A stretch of 64,000 nucleotides of DNA from positions 1,487,038-1,551,037 of the forward strand of contig MU006091.1 of assembly GCA_010093705.1 (NCBI GenBank), given 5' to 3'. Both the position numbers and the translations under genes were made by a program. Shown here in pieces: positions 9,341 to 22,400 of the stretch. The stretch is from Patellaria atrata CBS 101060. Its lineage: Eukaryota > Ascomycota > Dothideomycetes > Patellariales > Patellariaceae. Position 1 is the stretch's first letter. Every line of letters begins with the position of its first letter. A model generated the notes under the pieces. It saw only the letters and a list, made by a program, of their open reading frames with translations, ran no database searches and was not told the origin of the DNA.

Positions 9341-11640
9341 TGGTGAAGTCTATAATATCTGAGCTTGCTTCTTATTTTTAGCTCATGTGAAGGAAACTCA
9401 GTGATTTCGGAAAGACTATTCCGCCACCATACTGAATCCTATGTACCTTTTGAATAATAGCATTTTGTCGCCTTTGAAATGCTCTCTTTGTGTGAATTTC
9501 AGTCGCGAATACGGGATAATTGTATGCCACTGGGTGAGCCGTACTGTTTCACGACTGAAACGGTTCCATACGATCTCTTCAGCCCTACTGATTTAGTACC
9601 GTTCCGTTATTGTGCAACATCGGATGCGTCATCCGTTTGGGAATAATCTGGTCCACAACTGCCTCGCTAATCGATGGTATGGATCCGACGGGACGGCTCG
9701 CTGGCTCCTTGGCCTGCCAAACACTGTTTCGACCTCATTATACCTCCTTTTCACTGTAAACTCTCTTCCATAGGCACAATCTGGATGTGTATTAAACTAT
9801 GCACGCTCTTGATAGTATTCTCCACGTATATCTCTTCACTCTGTCTCTATCCCATCAACTCTGTGGATCCGACACAAACAGTCGTCTAAAGGCGTGCCGG
9901 TGCAGATGCAGAGCGGCGGCAATTTCCTGACAATTTTGCTGTCAGTACTGTGAATTCGGATTTCATGAGGAACGGTAACTATTATATTCACGCACGCGCT
10001 ATCTCTGCAACGACAGATATTGGCGTATCACATCGCCTTCCCCTCTCCGCCGCTTGCATCATCTCGTCGAGCTCTTGGAGGGCCGTAATGACTGGCACCA
10101 TCGAATCTTCCTCGAGGCCTTCCCCGATCATTGCGACTACTATTCTAGTCGGTTCCTAAGGCAAAACATGTGTTAGAAAGAGGCTTTCAAAATGAGTATT
10201 GATCTTGTACAGTGCGAATTGAATGTTTGAGAGAGACGAGAGCACCGTGCTTTACGGTATGAGGAAGAGAATGGAGATAGTATAGGGAATGTAGAACCTG
10301 TGGTAGTAACAAATTGTAAGACTGAGGTAGAATCTACCTCGCTAGGTTGGGTAGGCTCTACATCTGCCTGAAGACGGTGGAATCCTTCGCTGATGTCCCC
10401 TGTTATTTCCATTATGTTATGCGGAACTGCTTTTGTTCTTCATTATTAGTCAACGCTAGGTTTTCGCAATACAAGGAGCTTACTTTTGTATGATGAAGGC
10501 TTCAATTTGGACTTGTGGGTTGTGAGTATAGTTGAAGTAAGGCAAGGAGTTTCAGTTTTCTTTGTGGGAGAGATTTTTGGGTGGCAGCTGCGGCGTTGTT
10601 AAGGGCTTCGGTGGACATTGCCGCACAATTGGGATCAGATCCACGCTTTGACTGAAGAAATAAAGAGGCTTAAGCGCTCGTCGAGTTGTTTAGTTGGTCC
10701 TATGTACTGGCCGAAATCAATATACGGAATCTTTAGTTTTGCCATTCTTCTACAGTCTTTGTTCGTGAAGTTCCGCAACTATTCAGCAATTGCGTCCTCT
10801 ACAATTATAGGTAGTCTGCTTACATCAATGTCTCTGTCTACGTTGCACGTATGAATTTCGATTAGGATATTTTCTGTCCCTGGCGTTACTGGTTCTAGTC
10901 CTTCCGTAGGTTTATGAGTTTGTATAATTACAGAGCGGCGCAAAGGCGTGGTCTGGTTTGGGCTTGTGGTGAACAGGACTTGGACAAAAGGCGACGCACT
11001 TTGAAATGGGTGATTTACTGTTACCTTCGAAAACTCTACTCTGTTGTTGAAGTGTCTGGCCTGATATACAAGATTGAAACTGGTGTTGCTACTGAAGTGA
11101 TATCTGTTCATTCTACATTGTAACTTGATGAGGATATACGCCGTTCGGGAGAACTGGTTCTGCTCGTAGATGATGACCGAAATAGATAAAATTCCTAGTA
11201 TAGATACGAGAATAGGAATAAATCTTGCTATACATATCGGATGCTTTAAGAGAACGTCCTAGACTAGACTCTGATTTTAGAATGGGGCTTGGGATCACAT
11301 AAGTGTCAACTGTCCTCACGTTGCTACGGACTTTGGGAGAGCTACTCCGGCCGTTGATGGTGGTGACGGTCTGGATGACGAGGATTTACGAGGCACCGTA
11401 ACGCTTGCGTGCGGATAGTATTGATGAGTTCTATACAGATGAGACATATAAGAAAGACATCTGTAAATTAGGAATGCTGCAGTAGCTGCGCTGCTAGGAG
11501 ACATCGTAAAACCTGTCGTGGGCGCTGATTTCCACGCTCCACAGCGGTGCTGGACAACAAATCCATCGCGTTATGATCAACCCAGTTCCGAATCTTGATA
11601 GTATCTCTGACCTACATAGTCTACTACCCTAACTGATGCT
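9341..11640. other. start of gene desert, no supported gene
   Basis: After CWC27 no frame shows family resemblance. Short open frames near 9674-9889, 10173-10412, 10618-10854, 10779-11111 and 10914-11123 overlap on both strands and lack conserved blocks. The stretch is AT-leaning single-copy-looking DNA, probably decayed. Confidence 0.4.
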
Positions 11641-11859
11641 ATACATCTAATATCTTAAGCTCAACAAGCGCTGCGCTCGCCATTCTAGCCCTCATTCACC
11701 CACACCGCTGTCTCGAGCCTTCTCCCAGCAATCCCAACGCTCGGGCCAAATGCCACTGCATACCCCCTCGACCCCCCCTTTCTCAGCGCCACAAGCCGTC
11801 TTCCAACCTCCTTAACCCCCCCAAAAGCTTCCTCTCTAGCCACAAGACGCCCTCACTGA

Positions 11860-12040
11860 CTAGTAGTCGAATTCCTTCTTGGGTTAGAGCCCTCGCTTCT
11901 CCGGTTAGTGTGCAGGCTCAGGTATATAAACTCCTCTTCTCCTACTCTCCTTCTCTTCTTTTTTCTTTCTCCTTATCTCATTTCTCATTGTTGCAATAAA
12001 TCGTTCGCTGGTCGCATCTAACACTTCTCCATGTGTATGG
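11860..12040 (+). mobile_element. LTR-like fossil segment (possible solo LTR), family undetermined
   Basis: A TATA-like box (gtatataaac, about 11921) is followed by a pyrimidine-rich leader and, about 75 bp later, by the poly(A) signal aataaa (11996). This compact order is what an LTR of a fungal retroelement shows. No internal coding region, no second LTR and no target duplication could be recognised, so it may equally be a decayed promoter. If it is an LTR, it is an old remnant. Confidence 0.2.
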
Positions 12041-12124
12041 TGCTAGCCTCAACGTCGCGACCCCCCTGCACCTTTTCTTTTGTCTTGCTTTGTGAGTTGT
12101 GGTCTCTCTTGTTGGCTCAAACTA

Positions 12125-12198
12125 TCATATCTCTCACATGAGTTAGTGATAAGTTTTTTCGTCATATCTCTCACATGAGTTCGTGACATATTTTTTTT
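12125..12198. repeat. 37-bp tandem duplication
   Basis: Two adjacent 37-bp units begin tcatatctctcacatgagtt at 12125 and 12162. Each ends in a T-rich stretch. The second unit contains tcacatgagttcgtga, which has TCAC/GTGA arms. Confidence 0.75.
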
Positions 12199-14655
12199 TC
12201 ATCATCCTTGTCACTCTAGTGGCGGTCTGAAGAAAGAAACTTGTACAATCTTTGAATCTACTTCGATACTTCCATGCTTCATATTAGTCAATTGCAAAGA
12301 TGTTTAGGAAGTCTACTATATGCCCTGTCGTGCTATGCTCTCTTGTGATATTCCATCTATGTATGCTAAGTCCCCTTAATACTGTGATGTAATATTGTTA
12401 CCAAATTGCTGTAAAATCGCGTCTACCGTGCGCCTAGGATGGTCGAAATGCGGTGGGAGACATAATGTTTTGCGAAGTGTTTAGATTTTGCGGAGCTCCG
12501 GGGAGAGTATGGGCCCGTGAGGGGCATGGTGTTGAGCATCTCGGATTTGGGGGCGCAGTTATAACGTTCAATCCTCTTGAACTGTGTCTTAAAAGAAAGA
12601 GAATCTCAAGTTTTTCTATGTGTCCTAAACATTATATAATTCAATCATGGCCGTGTTGTGGAAAGTGCCTCAAATGTGCGATACTTCCTCAGGTGGAGAA
12701 CAAAACTTCGACTTTCTGGCCCGCTACAGCAACAGAGGACTTTAGCGTAACCCTTTAAACTTATGAAGAACTTTCTGTCGTCTACAGATTGAATTTGACG
12801 GGCATATGAACTGTATGCAGCATACTAAGAATTTCTAGTCGTATGGACTATACTCTAAGCTATCTCGTAAAGTGACAGTTCTACTTCAAAATATCTACCA
12901 AATCTAAACCATCCTCTAGACTCCATCAAATTTTTGTTCATTTCACTAAGTTTGAAGTTATACGACTTTTACGCTATCCCAATACTTTGAAGTGATTAGA
13001 GCAACTTTTTTGACCTCGAGGCTGACAAGCGAGAACAGCATCATCGCTCTTCGTCTAAACACAGCATAACTTTCTTAAAACCTTCCTACATTTTTTAAGT
13101 ACTCACTACTATGACGAGAAATACTACATCCGCAGTAGACCAACAAGGTGCTTCACCGAGAGATTCTAAACCTTGATTAGCTCATACAAGAGTTATTTTG
13201 TCCTTTCATTCCTTCGACAAAGTCATATATACAAATCGCACAGATATGGAGCAGAAGGAATGATATTTTTCCAATAAAGACTACTCAAGAACGAATTATC
13301 CGCGAAGACCGCCGATTTTCCTTCATCCAAGTACCATACTAGCTCCACATTCCATATCTTCCTCCTAGAACACTACGAGACTCCGTAAACTCCACGCGAA
13401 ACCGAAGAAGTTTATCCATCAAACGCCTGTTTTGAAACTAGCCCGCAGTTCTAAATCTTAATACTGTGCTGGCGTACCCACTATTTCTCCAATTCATTCA
13501 AAAACTGACGCAAAATAGGTAGGGCAAATACCACAAAGTGTGCAATGAGGACCCCGACATAATTCTCTACCCACGCAAGAATATACATCACAAATTGATG
13601 AAAAAAATAGTTATGTAGGGGCGGTGTATGAAGGCCAAGAAGAACAAGGAGGACGCGTAACAGCCGCTGCTGGACGTTTTGGGCCTATGGATTAGGCGGA
13701 AGGTGGGGAGGGTGGAGAAGGGGTAGATGAGTCTTACTGATGAGAAATATGTCTATTAGTCTAACGGTGCAAAAGAGAAGCATAGTTATCGAACGGGCGA
13801 CTTACTTGGAATCGAAAAGATTATCCATCTTGCTGTCGACAATAGAGGGTGGAGAGGCAGGGAGCAGCGAGATACGCAAATGACGTTTGCATATATGGTG
13901 TTCAGAACTGGAGATGGGTGATTTAAGAAGGGAAGATGATTGGGAAGTGTCATAAGATAATGATTGTAATTCGAGTACTGAAGGTCACACGGGCGACTTG
14001 CAATTAGCTATTGTAAAATTTTGTCTATTAGGCACGGCGAACTACAAACAACCCACAATGAGAATTCCGCACCCCAATAGTTCGCTTTACATTGATCTAC
14101 GTGGACAGTTACTGGAAAGAGAACCTCAGTCTTGCGATTGAAATCAGCAACTTGACATAAGGACTAAGTGTTCCTATATACCCTAAATCCACCCTTATAG
14201 AGCTATACTGACGCGTTCTCGACTGCTCCATCAAAATCAAAAATGTGTGGGCAGTTCAAATTTCATCTAGATGCTTCCCCCTTTTTGTCTCATTACCCCT
14301 GAATCCGTCCTCAAAATATTTTGTTGCGCAAACTCCTCCACCATCGAAACTTGGAAAGTTAGAATAGCAATATACTGCCCCACAACACGTTTATGGACAG
14401 CGAAAAGATCTAAAGACGCTTTCCGTATTCGTTTTACGACTAAAAGCATACTGCACCGTCAAGCCGTTCCCCGTCAATGCGAAACAGCATAGCAAAAGCC
14501 CTATGAAACCGTCTCGAAACTCTTCAGCGCAAGTAGAAACTCATTTTACAGGAGATATTGTGTGGGGAAAGGGGAAGACGGTACTTAAAAGATCATTCAG
14601 CATAAACCTTGTTGTAGCAAGTTGTACAGGCTATACTTTGGGAGTGATTCCAGAT
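12199..14655. other. gene desert, nothing recognisable
   Basis: No family-like frame was found in about 2.4 kb. A 101-codon frame at 12453-12758 (+) and a 73-codon frame at 14271-14492 (+), with an antisense partner, have no conserved blocks. The DNA is AT-leaning and looks decayed. Confidence 0.4.
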
Positions 14656-14659
14656 ATAT

Positions 14660-15960
14660 ATATATATTTTAAATCCATTGTATTGCATTATCTACAATAC
14701 TGCGCATGCAGCCTCTTGGGCTATGGCGCTACTCTTCTATCTACATAAATCCCTATTCTAGGGCAATAATATGTCTAGTGAGAGTGTCTGAGGATTGAAG
14801 GTCCCCAGTTGTTCATACTTTGCAGTCTAATCCAAGCATTAGAAAAGCTGAACCAACTCCACTATATCCTTTGCTCTTCAATTCTCCGCATTATATATCG
14901 ATCTAATTTTTCCCCTGTACGCTATCATTTTTAATATATTTCTTGTTCTTCATTGATTTCTCTTTTATGTAGCAGCCAGTTAGCTGTTGAGATTTATATA
15001 CTATGTATTGGAAGAGTACTTCTTTCCCCTTCTCTGTACAAAAGAGTTTTGTTAATGTTATTCTTGACTTTAGCTGCTTTTCCATGATTTTTCGTTCCTT
15101 GGAGTAATGTTTGCAGTGAAAAATCAGATGTCTTGGGGTTTGGATAAACCTGGAGTCTGCAAAACATTTCCCTTCAGTATCCTTTCCAATTCTCTTGGAG
15201 TATGACTTGAAGAAGCCTGCTCCACTCTTCAGCTGAAAGAATGCTGCTTGAGTCCTCTTTGGATATTTTGGGATTGATGAAAATGAGATTGCTGCTCTAC
15301 ACACTTGGGTGTAATGCTTCCCTTATCTTCTAGGGTTTGTTTCCCATTGCTTTTTCTAATCTTTTATGATCTTTTCTCTACTCATACGTTTCAGGTGGCT
15401 AAGTGAGGTGAATGATGCTTCTACAGATTTCCTTTCTAGTCTAAGTTTGGCCAGTTTATCTGCCAGCTCATTGCCAAAGATGCCTTTGTGGCTTGGGACC
15501 CAGCTGAAATTGACATTCATGCCCCATTCTGCTGTCAGGATGTCATACTGATTGCCTATCAGTGTGACCAGTTCTTGTCCTCCTTCGAGGCAGTTCTTCT
15601 GTAGTCTTTTATTTGCTGCTTGGCTATAAATAAAGATACAAACTGTTTGGGAAGTTGATTGTCCCTTTTCTTGTTCTTTTCTTTTCCTTTCCATTGCCTT
15701 AAGCACTGGAAAGAGCTCTGCATCCATGATTTCAATGCTATCTCCCAGGTTCCAGTTGCTAGCAAACAGAATTAAGTTGTCTTTGCTTATTTTACACGCT
15801 CCTTTACCCCCTGATATTTTATATGTAAAGGAAAGTCAACGTTTAAACTCCATACAAAGGAAATTATTGGAAAACCGTCTTTCTTCCTCTTTACCATCTC
15901 TTTTCTATTTTCAGTTCTATGCCATACTTCTTGTTCTCTTTTGTAGACTCTAAACTTCTA
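14660..15960 (-). mobile_element. LINE fragment (RNase H-bearing fungal non-LTR element), copy 1
   Basis: On the minus strand, 15727-15356 encodes the C-terminal RNase H domain of a LINE ORF2: LGDSIEIMDAELFP, then NFSWVPSHKGIFGNELADKL. The 15304-14903 frame carries the terminal His/Cys block, with RTQAAFFQLKSGAGFFKSY and PRHLIFHCKHYSKER. The two frames are offset, so the copy is degenerate as well as truncated at its 5' side. The 3' end, from agggatttatg down to the sequence complementary to attgtattgcattatctac (about 14760-14660), is shared with copy 2 near 51.7-51.8 kb and is followed by an AT dinucleotide tail. The RNase H plus His/Cys architecture is that of Tad/I-like fungal LINEs. Confidence 0.8.
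15790..15960 (-). repeat. LINE 3'-region segment in an unexpected place
   Basis: Read on the minus strand, this ~170-bp segment (gatagagtagaag ... aaaatatcag) matches 51510-51670, which in copy 2 lies after the ORF2 stop. Here it lies upstream of the RNase H domain. It may be the 3' part of another, 5'-truncated insertion abutting copy 1, or a rearrangement. Confidence 0.65.
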
Positions 15961-18900
15961 CTCTATCTATATGCGAACGTGGTGTATAAACTTGGAATTG
16001 CCTTTGGGGTGGATTTGGAAATACTTCTGTTTAACAGAGCAATCCGATAATTCTAGGCTACCCCGCACATCGCGGACGAGCTCACATGGTGTAGAAGCAC
16101 GTGGATGGGAAGGGTTTTTGGACTTTCCATATATATGTGGTGGGAGCAAATCTACACAATTTGGAAAACGGAGATGGACAGAATAAAAGTGTTAATATCT
16201 CGCGAACTATCTGTGCTCCTGTGCAATCCTAAATACTATGTCCAACCAAACATCCCAAATCCTCCGACTAGTAGTACAATGATGATTAATTGTAAGAAGA
16301 CTACATAATGAATCCTCCTTCCCTTTTGTGCAGGCGGTACAGTTGTGCCAGTATATATAACCTTGCACTCGCAAGCTTCTCGTGAGATTTTGATTATCCA
16401 GAGCGTCATCGAGAACGGTAGGAGGCGAGGTAGGAAGGATTCTTGAGTTCTAAGTTATGAGTCTAGAGGATTATCGGTCTTAGATGAGATCTGCTACTTG
16501 AACTAAAAGTTAGCAACGCGGTCTCGAAAGCGGTAGAGTGGGTCGTTAGAGTTGGAACTGATCTGTTTTCGAATCAAGACTCCGTGACGCCATAAAAGCC
16601 GGTCTGGGAGATTGAGGGAGCGTTCCGTGAGAATGTGGTGGCTGAAAAGAAGTTTGAGAAGCAGATTGAAGTGTAGGCCCTTATATGATGTTGAAGTTTA
16701 AAGTATACGTTAAACGACACATATATCACTATTTAAGATGGATGATAGACGCAGAAACCTAGTACATTATCCATACTATGATCTCGTTGGAAGGTCGTAT
16801 GTTTTAAACTACCAGCTGTTTGAAAATGGCTTGTGTTTGAAACTTCCTTCAATAGCCTCCTAGCTGGTCAGATCTGTCAGTTTTCTACCGACGTCTTTAT
16901 CCTAAGGAAAAACAGAATGATAAGATATATGTTTCAAAGAAGTTAAGGAAGGAAAGCAGAGCTTTCTAAGGTTAAGTATCGATGCGTTCAATGACCGATC
17001 GGGGCTAACACTGTTCAAGCATCAGGAAGTAGACACGCATAGGGTGGTAAAAGTGGCCACGCCTCAAGGAATCTGGTATTTATCTGGCACTTGAAGTGTA
17101 GAGGTATCATAACCTTTATCGTAGCTTCTAGATGGGGAGAAGGATGTCTGAGTTTTCTAATTACGGTCCTATGGGGAGATACAGCTGTCAGTTCCTATGA
17201 CATATCGTGAATTCTGCCAAATTGAGCTGATCTTGGAGAATCTTCAACAAGTCTTCCGCAAAAGTCTATTCAGTATAACAAATTGATCCTTCCTTTTAAT
17301 GGTTTCAAGTGAAGCTCTACTCTTTTCAAGTTACCTTCAGATTTCTCTCTCTTTTGAGGGAGTGTCAAGGAATTGGATCTACGAAATGGTCGAGACCTTC
17401 TGGATATCTAGATTCATTGTCATGAGGTTACCAGCTTAAAAAGCACACGCAGAACCGTGATGAGCAGAATGTAGAGGCAATTCATTAAATTCATTGCTTT
17501 CAACGAGCATCACAGGTTATCTTCATAGTGTTCAAAGGGCCTATGGTTACCTCAGCAACAAGTAGTCTGAACGGGGCCCTCGGCGCGATCCAGCTCAACT
17601 CAAATTCTGCCGTTCTCTTATTCGAAGACGCGCCCTGCTGTACCTTTTACAACTCATAATAGCATCACACAACCCTTTTCAGTTGGATCACTCTCTCGCT
17701 CAAACTCCCCAAAACCCACCACTTCTTTCAAGAGCAGCAGTATCACATATCTTTTATGTATTTGCTAGAATAGTGGGCTTTAAATGCAATCAGTTGCATG
17801 TCGCTTGTTTCCGCTGGTTCGGACGCGATTCTAGAGACTTGATGTTTGTTCACGGTCATCTACACAACATCGGCCATCAGCTTTACACTAGAACTCGCAA
17901 GCAGTGCCACAATAGCAAAGTATGCCTCGTCACATTATAGGAATAGAATCATCTACGACGGTCTTATTTTTGGAAGGGTTGACTGATGCGCATCTCACTC
18001 TACGATATCTCGGCCGGTGAAGCTCGGGCTCCGGAAGACATTACCGAATTCAATAGAGCTGATATGGTCCGCTTGAAGTTAACTACTCGTACGTATATTT
18101 CATCTAAGAGTTAAAAATCCAACGTAGAACTCATCACTAATGGTTCGACATTAGTTTATATCAGCTTCTCCACTGTCTGCCGACTTTTACGTCAGCGAGA
18201 CCTTACCATAATGCAACTCCTTGTAAGCATCGGAAGCCGTCCCACAAAAGAACCCACAGAAAACCTGCTTACGAAAGAATATTTCTCCAATGTAGACAAA
18301 TACTAGAGGAAACTTAACGACCATAACAAAATCGAAGGCAAAGTAATGCAGGATCTAGCGGCTCCCAGATCCATCTATCTGTTCACATAACCTTCAAAAC
18401 CTGCCTTTCCTTCATGCAAATCTGATTGGTTGATGGATTTGATACAACCGAGCACTAAGTCTACTGCCTGAATCAATTCGACAAATATGTTCCAATGGTT
18501 TCCACAGGCATAACCTCTACACCACAACAGCTTCATAACAGGCTTCGGCAAACAGTTGTATACTAAAGGAACTACGATGTCAGATCCAGTATTTCAGTCT
18601 CTGCTCACGGAGACATTTCAAAAGCAAAGAGCAAGACCATCCCCCCCCTGCGGCTCCATTAAACAGTAGCCTCTGTTTGAGGAAAATAAACGATTGCTAT
18701 CAGTTCTTCCAAGTCAAACCCCACCTCAGCCTAGAGCCTCAACGATGAATTCGCACCACCTCAAGGCCCGACCTGCTCGTTTCGACGGTTCTGGAAAGGC
18801 GCTCGGACAACATCGGTTACAGAAGAAACTTTGGATAACCGGCTCATATGATGACATAGCGCAAACTACGATCTACACAGCTCCTGCTTGGCTTACGCTT

Positions 18901-19400
18901 CATTGAAAATAGCGTCAAGCCATTCAAATCCCTCTAAGGTGGCGTGTGCTACGCTTGGTGATCTCTTTCTATATTTATGTTCTCATCGCCCTTCTCAACC
19001 TTCGCTGCGGAGACGAAGCGGTTATGGATTTTTAATCCCATCAAATCCCCCCCCTAGTGGTGTTCATGTTTTCGACCGGGAGAGTGACTCCTCCCTGGAC
19101 AGAAGGACTGCAAAACAAACAGTATTACCTGTAGAGAAGGTACTGATTAGGTCCTTCGCAGTGTTAGAACATCATATTATCGACCGCGATGTAACTTTCA
19201 CTGGAGAAAAACAAATTCTTAAGGGATTTGGAATGCGGTCTACCATTATTTACCACTGGTACTAATATCCATGGATAAGGATGAAATTAACGTTACTGTC
19301 CTCGGATACAAGGATGAGCGTAACATTGCCATCCTCGGTAGAAGAGAAAAGTCCCCTAATTCAGCCGATGGCCTTGCATCCCGCCAAAAGGATACTATGG
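15961..19400. other. gene desert, nothing recognisable
   Basis: There are no conserved protein blocks in this 3.4 kb. Small frames such as 15971-16186, 17683-17940, 18694-18906 and 18888-19265 (all +) are isolated and have no recognised domain. A promoter-like TATA stretch at about 16350 (gtatatataacc) has no supported gene downstream. Confidence 0.4.
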
Positions 19401-22400
19401 AAGTGGAAGAATAAGCAATCAAGAAGAAGAATCTGCAATTAAGAAAGGGCAGGGAGATCGACCGCTTCGGGGAGATAGAATGCTCTCTCTAGAAGAGATG
19501 TATCTAGAAAATCGAATCTCTGTTCGACAAAATCTCAAACTTGCGTGACGGAAGATGTGAAGAGACTGATTTAACGACAAAGGTTTAGCCTACAAAGAAT
19601 ATCAAGGACGTTGGATAGAAGGTAAGCGAAAATATCAAATCAGTAAACGTGAACTCAAGCTGACAGGGTTCGGTGACTAATCTAGGGAGAAGGAACAGAA
19701 GAGAGCAGCAGGAGAAGATTCGAAAAGATGTGATGGTAACGAGCTGATGCATAATGAACTAAAAGGAATGATTCCAGGGGCGCAATCAATTCAAGGATAT
19801 CAACGATACACAGAGGATGAAGCCAAGTTGCGAAGACGCGAAGACTTTAGAGCGAGCCGGGAAATCGAAGAGCGAAGATCGTATGGAATGAGAAAAAGAA
19901 GACGAAAGGACAAGAAAAGGATCAATCCATGGAAAATAGTTATGGACGAATGACTGAAGACGCGGAGAGAAATGCTAATCGCAAACTAGAGAGTGGAATA
20001 TCAGAATTAAAAGATGTAGTACGTTTCAATAACATGAAAGAGATAGTTAGGACCAAAGGTAGAAAAGAGGATAGTATGACCCACAATCAATAAATGAATA
20101 GGAATGGAAACATGTCAGTAGAGGAGAAAAGAAGGTAAGACGTCAACCAAATACGCTAGTAAGATACTGATTCACGCATGCTTGTACACGCAATACGGAA
20201 AATAAATGGCTTAGACTACGAGGAGGAAAGGATACCAGAGACCTAAAACGATGAGTGACAACCGCACACGTAAAAGAGAAGGAAAAGCTCTTAAAGACCC
20301 GAGGCGCTAACGTGGAAGCACAGATCTCAGAGACAAGAAGCACGCACCCGGAAAATGACTTGTGAGATAAGGAGTAATGCAAGAAAATGATATAAGCAAG
20401 AGCTAATTGAGGAGATCAGTAAGAACCAAAGGTTCGAGCGAGACTGAATAACCTAGACGGAATTAACAGAAAGGTTCCGCACAACAAGCACGAGATACGA
20501 AGCAATATCGAAAGTGTACCCGTAAACAACAAATTACGATACTGATGAGAAGAAAAGACACTCATAACGCTGACAAAGGCACTCTGACCCATATCGGAGC
20601 GGAAGGGTTAACTTCACTATTGTGAGCAGGTATTAGATAGGGAACAGAAAAGAACCCTAGAAAGTAAAGGACAACACGAGAGCTTAGATATCTGCACGAG
20701 ATAGCAACAATAAGAACAAGTAGGATGTCTTCGATATTGAAACAAACCGCATTCAAAACGCTGGAGGATCAGAAGACGAAAGACTAGAGAAAAGACGAGG
20801 GATAAATGTACCAAGTTCAAGGGATTATACAATAACTCTATAGATAGAAAATAATGAGGTAAGTAACTGACGCAGAAAGATTCGAGTTCGACAGTAGGAC
20901 AAATGCTAAGCTGGAGAGGTTAGAAATCGAACAGGAACAGAGTTAAAGAAGTTTAAAGTAGGCGGGAAGGACAACAAAAGACTTTGCGCTATACTAAAGG
21001 TTCAAGTTCAAAGAAGCGCTAGTGCGGAGAAACGGATCAGTGTAGCACAGCGGACTGAATATATGAAAAATGATAGAATGTAGGAGAAGGACTAGAGCAG
21101 AACCAAATTTGAGAAGCAAGACCGGATTTAGATGCAAGAAGATATTCAAACGCAAAAAGATATTCAGACGAAAGAAGCAATTCAGATGCAAGAGAAAATT
21201 CAGCCGCAAGACTAGATCCACACGAGGAATTTCAGACGCAAGAAGAGATTGACATACCGGAGCAGATTCATACGCAAGAATAGAGTGAAACAGAAGATTG
21301 GACGAACAAGGAATAACGAATCGTAAAGGATTCACGGATAGAAAGAAGAAGATCCGAAGGAGAGGATAGAGTAAATTGATCCTAGAGAGTACGGCGAGAG
21401 AAGTACCCAGCGCAAAGCAAAAGATTGAGGCTAGTAAGAGAATCACAAGAGATGATGGAATTGAACGAAACGATACGCTCGGATGAAACGATACGCTTGA
21501 ACGCAGTAATCGAGTTGGACGCATGAAGGTTTAGAAATGAGACCGAGAAAAGACTTAGGGGAGACACCAGATACAACGAAAGGTCCAAAACAAAAGACAA
21601 GATGAATGTAAAACCACACCGTGAAGCGAGGTGGCATCCAGAACTCAAGGCTACAGCGCAAACAACAGGAAAGAACGAATATTGGAACGACGCAGGATTG
21701 CAGCGATGAAACTGAACAAATAAACCGAATAAGCGCAGATATAAGAGCAACGCAGATACCAGAGCAGCGCAAAATGCAGAAGAAAACTGATAGACGAAGC
21801 AAGATGAAGGCTAAAACGAAATGATAAGACAAAGACGAGAATTTAAACAACGCTGAATACACAGAGCAAGAGATTGAAACAAGGACAGAGGAGATCCAAA
21901 CACATAGGGTAGATATCAGATTGAATTCACAGAAAGCTGGCCAAGACTAAAATCGCAGGATAAAAGTAAGGAACGAAATAAAGACGGAAGGCTAGAGTAA
22001 GACATAAGGACCACACAAGGGATAGGAGACTGACAGCAATGACAAAGTATAAGGACGGAACTCAGGCGCGAGCAGGAGAGACAGAACACGGAAAGAAAAG
22101 CAAAGGACAAAGCATAGGACATGCAACACGAGACGCAGAATATGACGCAGGAGAAGATGTAGGAACGCAAATGAGCCACAATAAACGTAGAACAAGATCA
22201 GAGGGAAAACGGAAGTTTAGAGACAGGCCTAGAGACGAGAGTAAAGAGACAAGAGACAGAGTAGTAATCAACGCAAATCAAGAGATTGAAAGTCGCAAAG
22301 CAAGAGAAAGAGAGAGAAAGGGATGAATAAATAATGGAAGGTGGAGAAGAGAGATAGTAATGACAGATCAAGAAAGTAAACACGCAGGCATGAGACCGAA

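Noticed and set aside
16560-16585. Another B-box-like ttttcgaatcaag
   Set aside because: It departs from the B-box consensus and no acceptor stem can be formed.
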